DNA of 64,000 bases from Citrus sinensis (lineage: Eukaryota; Streptophyta; Magnoliopsida; Sapindales; Rutaceae). The position numbers were made by a program, and so were the translations under genes. The notes under the pieces were generated by a model that was given only the letters and a program-made list of their open reading frames with translations, searched no databases and was not told the origin of the DNA. The DNA is taken from positions 186,001 through 250,000 of the forward strand of contig NC_068557.1 in NCBI RefSeq assembly GCF_022201045.2. Direction: 5' to 3'. The stretch's first letter is position 1; every line of letters begins with the position of its first letter. Shown piece after piece: positions 1 through 12,640 of the stretch.

Positions 1-718
1 CACCAGCATTTCCGAAATCAATAAGAATTCCCATGATTTTAGTTTACCTATCGACAAAGAAAGAAAACGAGAAGAGAGATAGATATTTAGATTTTCTTTT
101 TTGCCTCTCAGATTCAGAATATATCTTAATTTGTTAGCAATATCACAGCATCAAAGTATGTCCAAGTATTATTTAATTACCTGCCGACCTTTGGTTATCG
201 TGACTATATATCTACTCTTTGAAAAGTTAGCTCATCTCTTCTTGACTTTGAATTTTCTTTGACTTGTGGGTGAGAGATCATTTTCAAGGCAGAGTTTAAT
301 TTGTAGAAACAACCAAAAAAATGTTAAAATTTAGAATTTGCTGTAGCTTACTGGTTTGGAAAAAAAGAAGATTTAGATCTTATTTATAATTAAGGTTGGA
401 CAACTAAAATTTAAAAATTACAGTACTAAAATGTTTAGTAAACACTAATTACTATAACATAGAAGTTAAATTGATTTAATTTTATATTTGTATGATGAAA
501 TTTTTATTATATTTTTATTAATTTTATCAAAATTATTATTTAAAAATTATATTTACTACGTACTATTAACTTTTATTTTATATTTACAGTTTTTTTCTAA
601 TTACAACAACGGTAACTTTTAAATTACAATACCTTAATGCTAAATAGGGCCTTAATTAAGATAAATTATCTTTTACTACACACACACGCTTAACATGTGT
701 GTGTACGAAATATATATG

Positions 719-722
<4 letters not shown>

Positions 723-782
<60 letters not shown>
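723..782. repeat. (TA)30 microsatellite
   Basis: Sixty uninterrupted bases of alternating T and A, preceded by a shorter imperfect TA/TG tract. A simple-sequence repeat, probably length-variable between individuals. Confidence 0.97.
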
Positions 783-785
<3 letters not shown>

Positions 786-2032
786 GGTGTGATGGAGATT
801 ATTAGATTGATCGAGTTGAAATACTAGACAATTAATTTATTAAATCTCTTTTATCGGAAGTAATAATGCATTGGGATATTGGATGAACAAGCTTGTTTTA
901 TTAATAGGCAGTAGATGAATGGTTCCCCTATGTAATTAAACTAACCAAAATGTTTCGGATATCTCTTATTTTCATCAATAACGTTCAAGAAGAAGGTCGC
1001 AGCACTTTATTTCTTGACATTAATGGAAATATTTTCTTGCGATAATGTGCTTGCACGTGTGTTATTTTTTCTTTACTCGTTTTGTACAGTTTTTTTTTTT
1101 TTTTTTTTGGGTTTAGTGCAACGGTGCAAGTCTGCAAGTAGCCTAAATAACTAACAAAGTCTTTAACTGTGCTTCAGCCTTCCAGCATTAGCTTTATCCT
1201 CAAACCGACCACGACCCTCGATCAAAATCAAAGCAAAAAATGGAACAAAGAAATTTTTTTCCCCTTTTTCCCAATATTCTTAATTTTTTTTCCCTTTTTC
1301 CCAATATTCTTAATTTTGGTTAGTTTCATGTAAAATTTACGCAATAGACAATATTCTTGACCAACTAAAAAGATTTAGAAGATTAACACACGTATCTCAG
1401 CCATTGAAATGACATATTGACATTACATGCATGTATGAGTTGTCTGTTTTTGTTTTTTCAAGCTTCCCTGAGAAAAAAAGGGTAAATGTAGTTAACGTTG
1501 AACACATGTTTCTTAGCTAACCATCGAAATGACATTATATGCATAAAAACATCATCATCATCGTCATCTTCGTACTCCCCACTTGGCATCATGAAGCTCT
1601 TTAACCCCCAATGTTGACGTTCTTGCACGAATGATGGCTCGCAGGCCACATAAAATTTCTATAGTTACCCAATTTTTGTTCTTTGGAATACGCATGCATA
1701 TATACAGTTCACCACTGGACAAATGAAACAAATTTATAAGATTTTTACTTTGTTAATACAACTCATGTAGGTGTGATGAAATTTATGCATAGCATATATA
1801 CGAATGCTTCAGCAAATCTATTACTGCATCAACATTATTTTTTGTTTTCAATTAAAACTAAGATATTGATAAAGATTTTTTTTTCCTTTTTTTCTTGTTT
1901 TTCATATGACCCTGATGTTACGAACAAATTTATTATTAGAGACTCATACGATCCAAACCAAGATATTTTTATGGAAGAAGAGAAGTATTGACTATTTAAA
2001 CATTACTAGAATCTTTTTTGGGATCAGGCTAC

Positions 2033-2149
2033 GGTGCAATTGTGGTACTGTGTCATAATTGCATCCAGCCGTTGGATGCACTTAAATTGATAGGGTCCAC
2101 TGGCATTCAATAGCTGGATACAACTGTAGCACGGTACCACAGTTGCACC
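2033..2149. mobile_element. Short fold-back MITE
   Basis: Two 37-base arms (2033-2069 and 2113-2149) are inverted copies at roughly 80 percent identity. The left begins GGTGCAATTGTGGTAC and the right, reverse-complemented, begins GGTGCAACTGTGGTAC; both end CATCCAGC or TATCCAGC. A 43-base spacer lies between. There is no coding capacity. The structure fits a small non-autonomous inverted-repeat element, but no clear target-site duplication is visible, so the superfamily is open. Confidence 0.7.
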
Positions 2150-3362
2150 ACAGGTTTCTCCTCCTTTTTGATATACACGTCTAATATTTTTTAAAACAAA
2201 AATATATTATTAAAATTTACGTTATGTAAAGCGTATACGTCCTCACATATAAATTTTTTCATATAATATTACGACAGAAATTAGTTAAGATTTCAAAGGG
2301 ATTGATCATGCATTAATTGGCTCCCACAAATGGAAATTTTGCACTTCGGTACAGTATTTTGGGATGAAAAAGGGAGAAGAAAAAAGGAAAAAAAAAGCTT
2401 TGTGTCACTTTTCTTGGCTTTCTAGTACATTCAACAATGATCCATCAGAGTGATGTTCATTCATTTTGAATCCAACTCTCAAAATAATTACATCAATATT
2501 AGATGAATGACCAAATTTTTTTCAAGATGAGATTTAATCATTTTGCTTGTGGGACACTCAGATACCCACTAATTTTTACTCAAATGTGAATGTGCACGTG
2601 TTAAATACACAACATAAATTCATCTAGATTGGTAATTATATGTGATAAACTAAAATAATCAAATAATATGAACCAAAAAATAAATAAACGGTAGGTAAAT
2701 TTGTTGCAGATTTGCTGCAATTAGATTCATTCCTAAGCTATTGGCAATGCTATTAGTGAATTAATAAACTGACTCTGTTTTGGTGTGTGAACATAGAAAA
2801 AAAAAGTGATTCAATAGGATAGTGAATGACAAAGATTGGTGGAGTTTTTTTTTTTTTTCCCTTTTTCTTCTCCTCTTTTGAATGGAGATTGAAATGCCTC
2901 CTACATGCGCACTAAATGGGATCAAATGAAAGAAAACAGAAGGCAGCAAGTGAAGCAAGCACTAGGAAAGACAAAAAGCCAGCTACAACAACCACAGCAA
3001 CTCAAAAACTATTTTGTGTTTTCAAATGAAAATCTAACAAAACCATCTGCTTCCTCGTGGGCCCTACCACTGAAGCACTCACCCCATTATAGCCCACCAA
3101 GAAACAACTCTCTCTCCCTCTTCCCCCATCAACTTTTCCACCAAAGGCAACTCTCTTTCTTTCTCTTTTTCTTTTGCTTTCTTTCTCCCAAACTGCCCAT
3201 ACGTTTTTACAGAAACAGAGGAAAACGAAGTGGCTCTGTTTTTTGAAAGTGTTTTCTCTAAAGTCTGTACCACTCAAACAAGAGTGAATAAGTTTGGTCT
3301 TTGCTGATGGGATTTTGGTGAGAGAATCAGTTTTCTTTTCTCTTTTTAAAGATTTTGATATA

Positions 3363-6300
3363 ATGGGAAATTGTTGGTGTAAATGGGAGCCTTCAGTTTA
3401 CATAGTTTCATCAAATCCAAAGTCAGGTTTGTGTCCTTTAAAAGCTCTGTTTTCTCCCCACTTGTTCAATAATTCTATGTATCTAGAATAAAATTGTAAT
3501 TTAATCCTGAAAATGAGTTAGATGATCATGATATATGTCATAATTAAAATCAGTTTCTCACATGCAAACTGTAATTCCACTTAACATACGCTCTGTTTTT
3601 TTCTGCCCTTCCTTTTTTTTTTTCCTGGGCTTGTTATTTTAGAATCTTTTTTTATAATTCAAATTTTTCTCTGGTTTTATTGTATTCTGATAACTGATAT
3701 TCTTCTGTTTTTTTTTTCAAAGATTCATTTGTAGGGTTCTTTATTCTAGATATTCCATTTTTATTCTGCAAATTAATGAAGAAAACAGAAATGAAGAAAG
3801 TTCAAAGCTTTTTTCAATTTCAATCAATTTCCCACTGTAAAGGTGGTACATTTTCTTCTACTCTTTTTCAGTGCAACTGGATACTTGTCACTATAGTGCG
3901 TTGATTCTTATCTCAACAGTAATAAGTCAATTTAAAAAAAAAAAAATTAATTTATCGTTTTAAAATTAATTCTTTCACCCTTTTGCCTTTTTTTTTCTTT
4001 TTTTTTTTTCAACATATACTGTTTTGAAAATTTAGAATTTGCTTTTTTATCCCATGCTCATACATATTTTTAGTTGATTTTTCCATATTTTAGCGTCACG
4101 TTAATCTTGATAAGCATTTGAATTTCATTTTAAGAACAACATTTTTATATTTGAGAAACCCATTAATTCTGATATCACGGTTATTTTTTATTTTAATTCT
4201 TTAGAATGGTAAATTTGGTTCTTCAAGCTAATTTATTCTGCCTTCAACTGTTTGATAGAACTGATAAAAAGAAGATACAAGAATTCATCCCTACTGATTG
4301 GATGATTATATATATGATGTTATGTTGTCATGTGTTTCTTTTCAGAATCACCAAAAGATGAGAGTCCGTCCGAGAAAGCTAAAAAGGAATACAGTAAGTT
4401 ACCATCAAATCCAGAAGAAGTAGAGGACCTGCGTCGTGATTCGGCTGCAAATCCATTGATTGCATTCACGTACGATGAACTGAGAATCATCACTGCAAAC
4501 TTCAGGCAAGATCGTGTGTTGGGTGGAGGCGGATTTGGATGTGTTTACAAAGGGTTCATTTCTGAGGACTTAAGGGAAGGGCTTCAGCCTGTTCCAGTGG
4601 CTGTTAAGGTTCATGATGGTGATAACAGTTATCAAGGCCACCGGGAATGGCTGGTAATCTTTATGTCTTTAAAAGAAGTTACCATTGTTGATATTATTCC
4701 ATTCTTATTTTTACTCTTGTATATTAGAGCCTTAAATATACATATCGTTGATTTGGTAGAGGGGGTTGTGTGTGTCTAGGCAGAAGTCATATTTTTGGGA
4801 CACCTTTCTCATCCGAATTTGGTTAAGTTGATCGGTTACTGCTGTGAAGATGAACACCGGGTACTAATATATGAGTTCATGGCTCGGGGTAGTGTCGAAA
4901 ACAATCTTTTCTCAAGTAAGTACATCCTTTCATTTCAATAAATTGTTGCTTGCACATCAGAAAGTGTTAGCAAGGCACCATACTGGAGACACATATAGCG
5001 AATGATGAAATTGTTGGCCAGAAAAAGAATTGAAACAATGTCCATCTCATCCACAAAAGCACCTTCAGTTTTTGCCAGCATCAGTTCTGGTGAAAGAACT
5101 GACGATATACCGTTAGTCCATTAACCCCACAAGGCAATCATTCAATTTGTTTTATGCCCATAATGCTCTGATTGTTAGCATTTTTAAAGGGAATAATGGT
5201 AAAGCTAGCCGCTGGAGTGGTGCCTCTGAGCCTAGAACAGATGTCACGTTCATGGAAAGGAATGTGGGTGTGAAAGTGCTAGAATTTGATTTAATGCTTA
5301 GTTGCCTATGGATCTAGGAGCAATAGAGGTTGATAGAGAGGGGAACTAAGAATGGAAAGTTGTTATAAGCAGAAACAAATTAAGGATGTAAAGTTGTTTT
5401 CATGTCGTTCTAGTGGTTTCTAAATTGATATGCCTAGGATAACTAATTTGTTGGTGTGTAATACAGGCCTATGATTTTGTCTTTTTTTCAAATTGTAATG
5501 TATTTTTTCTCGTTGCAGAAGTACTGCTTCCTCTTCCATGGTCTATCAGAATGAAGATTGCATTTGGTGCTGCAAAAGGACTGGCCTTCCTTCATGAAGC
5601 AGAGAAACCTGTCATCTATCGCGACTTTAAGACATCTAATATTCTCTTAGATACGGTTCGTACGTCGAAAATGTTGGACGTGTTTCTTAGAAAAGGATTA
5701 ACATGCATTCGGTTTCACAGAATTGATATATAGTGAAACAAATTGTCTTAATACTAATCAGTATTTGTTATCTGAAATCATAACGTCTAGTTGTAAAGAA
5801 TTTCATCAAATATCCCTTGCATTCTTGTCATTTCATCGGCCTAAACTGAAATTAATCTGCAATTTGCTTAACATGTACAAAAATGCAGGACTACAATGCA
5901 AAGCTCTCGGACTTTGGCCTTGCCAAAGATGGACCAGAGGGGGACAAATCTCACGTTTCAACTCGCATAATGGGAACTTATGGATATGCAGCCCCTGAGT
6001 ACATAATGACGGGTTGGTAACTTCACATTATTCATTAATTCTTCTAAATTAAGGATCTATGCAATGCAACCATCTGTAGTCGAAATGTATGAGTCATTTT
6101 TCCTTTGTTCGAGTGAAATAAGCCATTGTATAACTAACATGTGAACGAACTGACATAAAAATTATTTTGTGCAGGTCATCTAACTCCCAGAAGTGATGTG
6201 TACAGCTTTGGTGTCGTGCTTCTTGAGATTCTGACAGGAAGAAAATCACTAGACAAGTCGCGACCAGCCAGAGAGCAGAACTTAGCAGATTGGGCTCTCC

Positions 6301-6575
6301 CTTTGCTTAAAGAGAAGAAAAAGTTACTCAACATCATTGATCCTCGACTAGAAGGAGATTATCCAGTTAAAGGAGTTCATAAAGCTGCCATGCTCGCCTA
6401 CCATTGCTTGAACCACAATCCGAAAGCAAGGCCTTTAATGCGGGATATTGTGGATTCATTGGAGCCGTTGCAAGTACTCCCAGATGAGGCTCCCACTCCA
6501 AAGAATTTTGTAACTGTGGTTACTCCTGAGGAACCAAAAGCGGAGATTCAAACAAAAGATTCACAATGTAATTAG
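3363..6575 (+). CDS. PBL16: PBL16-like receptor-like cytoplasmic kinase (RLCK-VII)
   Basis: Serine/threonine protein kinase of receptor-like cytoplasmic subfamily VII, which relays signals from plasma-membrane immune and growth receptors. Six exons fit: 3363-3426, 4346-4653, 4780-4915, 5519-5655, 5889-6012 and 6175-6575, giving 389 residues. The start [11 protein letters not shown] carries Gly2 for myristoylation and Cys4/Cys6 for palmitoylation, so membrane attachment is expected. Visible kinase landmarks are the glycine loop [11 protein letters not shown], the lysine in VAVKVHD, the catalytic loop [12 protein letters not shown] (Tyr replacing His of HRD, usual in this subfamily), DFG in LSDFGLAK, and APE in GYAAPEY. 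The N-terminal block ([14 protein letters not shown], then [17 protein letters not shown]) and the overall length match Arabidopsis PBL16 (At5g56460) as I remember it. The 0.9-kb first intron follows the acylation exon, as in relatives. Family placement is firm; exact orthology is inferred. Confidence 0.93.
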
Positions 6576-7146
6576 TTAACATACATATGATTTGGGGGTT
6601 GGTTCTGTTTTGTGTATTTGTTAAGCTTCTCTTCTCCAGATTTAAAGGAGAGTTTTTGTATCATCACATATTTTTTTCCTTGTGTGTGTATAATCAATAG
6701 AAAAAGAAGCACGCTATTTTACCCTTTTTTTTTTGGCATTATAAAGTGTATGAATCATGTAGAACATATATAAACAGATATTATTGAATTAAGGAAATGA
6801 AAAACAAATAATTTTCATCAGAAAAAATAAAAAGAAGGCAAAAGAAAATAAAAAGAATTAATGATATTATTCTTGGTGGAATGCACTAGCTAGCGTGGAG
6901 TTAGGCCCAAGCCTAGTCAGAACCCATCACCCATGTAAGGAAGGAAAGGGTCTTATTATCAATGATTGGATTCAATGAATTAATTATTTTCTGCTAAATG
7001 CTTTGCTCTAAGCAATTTTCAATTACCCTTTAGAACAGCACGACCAATTCTTGTCGTGTATTGATTGCACCATTGGATTCTCAAGCTTCCATGGAGAGTC
7101 AAACCAAAATTTATGTGAATTTTGCTCATAATTAATATGGAATTAA

Positions 7147-8046
7147 GGCTGCGTTTACTTTTTGGATTGAATTGGGAATCCTGAGGAGTGGGAATCTTAG
7201 GATTGAGAGTGTGGAGTAGGAGTGAGAGTAGGTTGTTTACTTACACTGAAATGGAAGCATGGAATAGAGATCAGAATCCAATTTATGTGTTTACTTTGTC
7301 TTGGATTGAGAGTAAATAGTTTCAAATTACAATTTTATCCTTATTTAAAGAATTATAGTTTTTAATTACAAAACTAATAAAAAATATATTTAATGAATAA
7401 TATTTATTTTATTATATTTGTAAATTTATTATAATTATTAATATTCTTAATTATGAACAATAAATTATTAATTTTAATATAAAATGAAACCTTATTTTAT
7501 TTTATTTAATATAATTATATTAAATTTATTATTATATAAATAATAATATAATATTATTTAGTACAAAATTAATATTTTCTTAGAATAAACTATTTATTAT
7601 TATTAATATTAAATAAATATAGTACTATTATTTTTAAAATAAATATAATAATATTATATTTATTAATTCTCTATTAATATAATAATATTATTTTAAAATA
7701 ATTTTAACTTAGAATCAATGCAAATTATTATTTAGTTAAATATAATATTATTATTTAAATAAATATAATAATATTATTCAAATAAATATAATATTTTTTA
7801 TTTTATTTTATTAATTATAATATATTAAATTAAATTAAATTAAAAATAAAAGGGTAAAAAAGGGAGAGGTGGGAGTGGATTCCCACTCCCACCTCCCCCA
7901 ATGGGAGTCCCACTCCCACTCTCCACTCTAAAAATGGGTGGGGCCCACGGAGTGGGATTCCCAATCCCTTCCCATTTTGAGAAAGTAAACACTGGAGTGG
8001 AAGGAATCCACACTCCTCACTCCCACTCCAGCAAGTAAACACAACC
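7147..8046. mobile_element. PIF/Harbinger-like MITE, 900 bp
   Basis: The ends are inverted: GGCTGCGTTTACTT at the left and, read from the right, GGTTGTGTTTACTT. Each end is flanked by TAA (7144-7146 and 8047-8049), the 3-base target typical of PIF/Harbinger elements. Sub-terminal regions are rich in GGAGTGGGA-type repeats and their complements (7170-7310 versus 7865-8030). The middle 550 bases are almost pure A/T. No transposase reading frame is present, so this is a non-autonomous copy. Confidence 0.75.
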
Positions 8047-8780
8047 TAAGTTTTTGTAGATTTGTAGTTGGGTAAGAGCAACGTAGTACGACTTATTTTC
8101 AGTCATTAAGTTCTCTCAACTCCGTATTGATAAGAAAACTAATTATCTATATTTTAATTAATAAAATAAGTTTGAAAATTGAGTTAACACTTAAATCTAA
8201 TTGATTATTTAACATTTACTCCCAAAATTAAGTGGGTTGCTATCTAATTCAGTTGGCAAATTTCATTCAGTGAAAAATAGAGGTTGTTCATTTAAATCCC
8301 TCTCAAATGAATGAAAAGAGGAAAATTTTATAAAGAAAAAAGAAAATGACACATAGGAGAGATTATATTGAACATGAACTTTAATTTACTCCTGAAAAAT
8401 AAACTAACAAGTCATCTTGAAATCAAAACACAAGTTAAACAGGAAAAAAAATGCCATTGCAAGCAAAATAATAATAATAAATCAACTGATTAAATCTATA
8501 AGTGGGACAACCAGCAACTGTAATTAGCAAGAGCATATGTAACACCATTCCCTTGTGAAACTGAAACACATATGAGTTGAAAAAGATAATGAGAGATTAT
8601 CAATCGTATACTCTTAGTTTATTTCGTTATCAAATTTATTACAACACTTTCAAGGTATATCAGTCGTCCATCTTAAATTGACAAAATGTATGTCATCCAC
8701 TAAACCGTTAGTTGCCGTTTAAATATAATGACGTCAGAGGGGTAATTTGGTCTTTTCATATGATATAAGTAATACTTTAA

Positions 8781-9429
8781 GGGTGCGTTTGGCACACTGT
8801 ATTGTATTATACTATATTGCATTATTTTAATACTGATGTATTGTATTATGCTATATTGTATTAGCATTGTATTATAATAATATTGTGCAATGTTTGGCAC
8901 TACACTGTATTGTATTAATTTTTTTGTAATTAATTTAAATTTTATATTTTATTATATTAATATTTATATTCTTATTAATTTTAAATTAATATTATTCATA
9001 TTTAAATATTTATTATTAGTTATATTATATTATAATTTATTAATAAATTATAATATAAAAATAAAAATATAATATTATTTAATAAAAAATTATATATTTA
9101 TTAATTTATATTAAATTATAATTTAAAAATAAAAATATTATACAATATTATATTAAATTAAAAAGTTATCTTTATTTTTTATTATGATTATAAGCAAAAA
9201 CAAAAGTTAAAACAAAAAGCAATTGGAAAAGAAAGAAGAAGGAAAAAAAGAAACGCAAGCTGCCAAAGAAGGAAAAGAGAGAAAAAAAAAAAAAGGTAGG
9301 CTAATGCGGCAATTGCCGCATTAGCTACAGTAATTTTATCTCATGTGATGTTTTTCCAAACATAGTATTGGTATTAATTTAATGCAAATAGTAATTTAAT
9401 ACCCCTTTAATACTACAATTAAACACACC
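8781..9429. mobile_element. PIF/Harbinger-like MITE, 649 bp
   Basis: The left end GGGTGCGTTTGG and the right end, read inward as GGTGTGTTTAATTG, are imperfect inverted repeats bordered by TTAA on both sides (8777-8780 and 9430-9433; a TAA target is equally possible). The interior is AT-rich, with many TGTATTGTATTA-like blocks near the left end. A perfect 26-base palindrome lies at 9300-9325. No coding capacity is seen. Confidence 0.7.
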
Positions 9430-11266
9430 TTAAGGATATATAAGTGATAATAAGAGATTTTAAGAGTATACAAGTGGTAATTTTTAAGGGTAAAATCATC
9501 AATTCACTATAATTTCATTAATTTTCAAACGGTAGCTAACAGTTTAGCGGTCGGTAAATAATATTTTTCAATTTAAAGTGGACGATTGATACACCCATAA
9601 AATATTACAATATTTTTAATAAAATTACAAATTTAGATCATGTGATTGATAATTTTTCAAAGATAATTTGTATTGCGCATTGGACATAAAATTTTCAAAA
9701 TAACCCGCTCAATTCACTCTCTCTTGGAGCTTAGCTAATCAAAAGAAACCCACAAATTCAAACCTGACTCCAACCAACAAAAACATAGATATTGGTGACG
9801 ATAATCTAAATTAGAAATGGATTAAAGTAACTAAACAAATAAACAAAACCATCGATCAGTGATGTCATGGAAGCGACGTCACATAATACCAGCTGTCTGT
9901 CTTATTAATGAGTGTAGAGTCAAGATCTTGTCTCTATCACTTGCTTTAGGTTTTTTAACTTTTTCTTGGAGCAATTTTCATTTCTACTTTTATATCTCGT
10001 ACTTTCAAGTTTCACCTCCCCGTTTGATTAATTTTCTTTCCGTTCTCGTCTCTGCTCCTTTTCCATTATCCCTTTGGAAAAAAAAAAATAGCGTTCTGAT
10101 GATCTTTAAAGAGTTTCCATTATCCATTAGATAGTTATCCATCCAAGTCAAAGAGCTGCATGGATTATATCATCCATGAAACTAGGTCATCTCTTTAGCT
10201 CCCATTTCTTTTCTTCTTTTTTTTTTTTACCCAAAAGTTGCCATACAAGTTAATGAAGGAAAATTTTTGTTCAAGTGATCGTAGACAAAGCAATACTCGT
10301 TTTGTCTCTCTCAATCTTTCTTATTCCTCTTAATTTTTGAACAAAAAGTACTTTTTCTCTTTCTTTCTTTTTGGTAAAGTTTGAGATCTACCGAAATTAT
10401 TTCTAGATCAATTCAGTTCTGACGGCATAACCCAAATTTCTATTCTGCGAGGAGATTAAACTTAATTTGACAGATTTTTTTTCCCTTCTTTTTCTTTATT
10501 CGTACCGAGTGAAGCTTCTTCTTCCTCCACCATGTATGTTTTTCACCAGATCTGATAATATTGTACGTATTTTTCGATTTATAATATATCTTATTTGTTT
10601 ATTTACTCAGCCGTGAGATATAGTAACTAGCTAGCTAGGTATTTAAATACATACTAATTCTGATAAAATACATGCAGATCTATAGATCTGGATCAACAGT
10701 AAAGGCTTTCATTCAATGGGTAATCAAGTTTTCAGGATTCAAAAGCATGTTTACTTCGGCCCTTTTTTTTTGCTTTAATTTGTTAGTTGCTTAATTTGGA
10801 TGAACCTTTTTAAGCTTTTATGCTTTGACATTTTCTTACCATCTTGCTGTATTTTCTTTATCATTCTTTCTCTGTATATCTTATTAATAAATATATCATG
10901 CATCCTTGTGGGGGTGGAGAGTGATTAGAATACCCCATAATTAATTAACTACCATCTCCGTGGTGCTAGCTGGCTTCTCGAAACAGTTTTATAGGGTAAC
11001 TTTGTGCTAGCTTGTTTCAAATGCTTTCACATAAAGGAAGCACTCATGGATAAGATAAATGTACATATGAGTTAAATAATCTCTTGCATATATATACAAT
11101 ATGTAGGAGGGTTAATTTCCTTCATCCACATATATGTGTGTGTGTGTGCACATATATATATATATACATCCATTTATGATTTTTTAATTAATTAAGTTAT
11201 ATGGGGATGCATGACAGAATGAGCAAATTAATTCTTAGCTTTTGTATATATATGTTATAATAACAG
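9430..11266. other. Intergenic region and probable leader of the WRKY gene
   Basis: No supported coding gene. A GACGTCAC motif (ACGT core, bZIP-type) occurs near 9874-9882. From about 10000 to 10520 the DNA is pyrimidine-rich, like a plant 5' leader. An exon ending at the splice acceptor TAACAG (11261-11266) is read into the WRKY exon, so one or more upstream untranslated or coding exons probably lie in this stretch. I could not place them. Confidence 0.4.
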
Positions 11267-11297
11267 GGATCAAAATGATGGAGAAGACGCACAGGAA

Positions 11298-11877
11298 ATG
11301 GACCGACGAGTCCACAGATTGGTGTTGCCAGAAGATGGATATGAGTGGAAAAAATATGGCCAAAAATTCATCAAAAACATCAGAAAATTTAGGTACGAAA
11401 TACATAAATTAATTAATAGCATATCTTATTCAATTCCTGTTAGTATTAATTGTTTGGATCACTACTCCATTTTGTTTTGTATTTGTTAGAATTGGAATGA
11501 ACAATTGCTCAAGGTAGTTTAATTTTATGGTACGGTAATCAAGTTAGAATCGGAATTAACTGGATTCTATGTTGATAGTGCTCGTTTATTAATCTCTTTG
11601 GGTCTCTGAGCTTAAAAATAGGAGCTATTTCAAGTGCCAAGAGAGCAGTTGCATGGCCAAGAAACGAGCCGAGTGGTGCACCTCGGACCCAACCAACGTC
11701 CGAATTGTGTATGATGGGGTTCACAGTCACACCCACCATGGATCTTCCCCATCCTCAGCAGATCAACCTAGAAGAGGTTCCTCCAATACTTCATCAAATG
11801 GCAATCAGTATAATTTGTTAACACAAGTGTTTGGAGATCAATCATCAAACGCACCACCAGCTAGCAGACGCAATTAG
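11298..11877 (+). CDS. WRKY transcription factor with variant WKKYGQK core
   Basis: Sequence-specific nuclear DNA-binding protein of the WRKY family. Two exons, 11298-11392 and 11622-11877, join through an AG|G arginine codon to give 116 residues. The domain begins PEDGYEWKKYGQKFIKN, so the family heptapeptide is WKKYGQK, not WRKYGQK. The zinc ligands read C-X4-C (KCQESSC), then 23 residues, then H-X1-H (HSH), a group II-type C2H2 arrangement. The intron sits just after the KFR block, the conserved place within WRKY domains. The short serine-rich tail has no further domain. The frame is open upstream to the acceptor at 11266 (D-Q-N-D-G-E-D-A-Q-E before Met), so an extra N-terminal exon may exist; 11298 is the first in-frame ATG I can support. 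The protein is far shorter than most WRKYs. Confidence 0.82.
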
Positions 11878-12209
11878 GCCATTAACTAAGAATTAATAAT
11901 AGAATTTTTAATTAGTTCCAAGTTCTTCATTTTGTGGGAATAATTGAAGTCCCAATTCTAAATTAGTTGAACTCCTGTAAATTAATTATCTACCTAGAGG
12001 CTGGCTTGAGCAAATGTTTAATTAACCACTTTGTAAAGCATATTTATTTCATTCTTGCAGCCGAGAGATTTGAAGTTCCAATCCTAAACTTCTGCAAATT
12101 AATTAATTACTCTAAAGAAAATTTCAAATAAATCTTAGGTAAATAAAAAAAATATGATAAATGATAACATGTGGACACTTGACTGACAATAATTTTATTT
12201 AAATCAATT

Positions 12210-12640
12210 TATATTAAGTTAGGAGAAAGAAAAACCAATCTTTGCCTTTCGGTGCATGACAATTTGTCCTTTATATTTGCTATATCTTTCTGTTTCTACT
12301 CCAGAATAAAATTTATATGGTACGTCGTTTATAAATTTATCATATCATATATATGACATTTCATACAATTTTGTATGACACCATTTAAAGGAGTAGAAAG
12401 TTTACACCATGTCATCTATGTGCCGGAGCTTAACACGACATGCCATACACGAATTCAAACTCTATGCCTAATAAAAGACATTTCATACAAATTTTGCTGC
12501 GGACTTTAAAATGTATGATATGTCATCTATTTCTTAAAAAAATAAATGTCAAGTCATACCTGTTCCACTCAAATTTACAACTACCATGTCGTGCAATGAA
12601 GGCCAAAGATTGATTTTTCTCACTTTCCCAACTTAATATA
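12210..12640. mobile_element. MITE with long (about 50 bp) terminal inverted repeats
   Basis: The left arm (about 12210-12260, TATATTAAGTTAGGAGAAAG...) is the inverted partner of the right arm (about 12590-12640, ending TCCCAACTTAATATA), matching at roughly three bases in four over about 50 bases. The interior holds several ATGACATTTCATACAA-like and CATGTCATC-like blocks in both orientations. There is no reading frame. The long ends suggest a Mutator-like non-autonomous element, but no flanking duplication could be confirmed because another element abuts the right end. Confidence 0.6.

Larger units (their letters stand above)
1..3362. other. Intergenic region and leader upstream of the PBL16-like kinase
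   Basis: I see no supported gene here. The stretch is AT-rich, with poly-T tracts, a long TA array and one fold-back element (listed separately). The last 400 bases are pyrimidine-rich (CTCTCTCCCTCTTCC-type tracts around 3108-3185), which suits the leader and promoter-proximal region of the kinase starting at 3363. A possible gene start on the minus strand at the extreme left edge is discussed among the rejected items. Confidence 0.5.

Noticed and set aside
1..34. Possible minus-strand gene start at the left edge (ATG at 34, reading M-G-I-L-I-D-F-G-N-A-G).
   Set aside because: Only eleven codons are visible, with no family match. The pyrimidine-rich DNA beyond it would suit a leader but is common here. 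It cannot be supported without the sequence to the left.
2905..3246. A 113-codon frame just before the PBL16-like gene.
   Set aside because: Low-complexity, with Phe/Ser/Pro-rich sequence caused by pyrimidine tracts. It is more likely the leader of the kinase gene.
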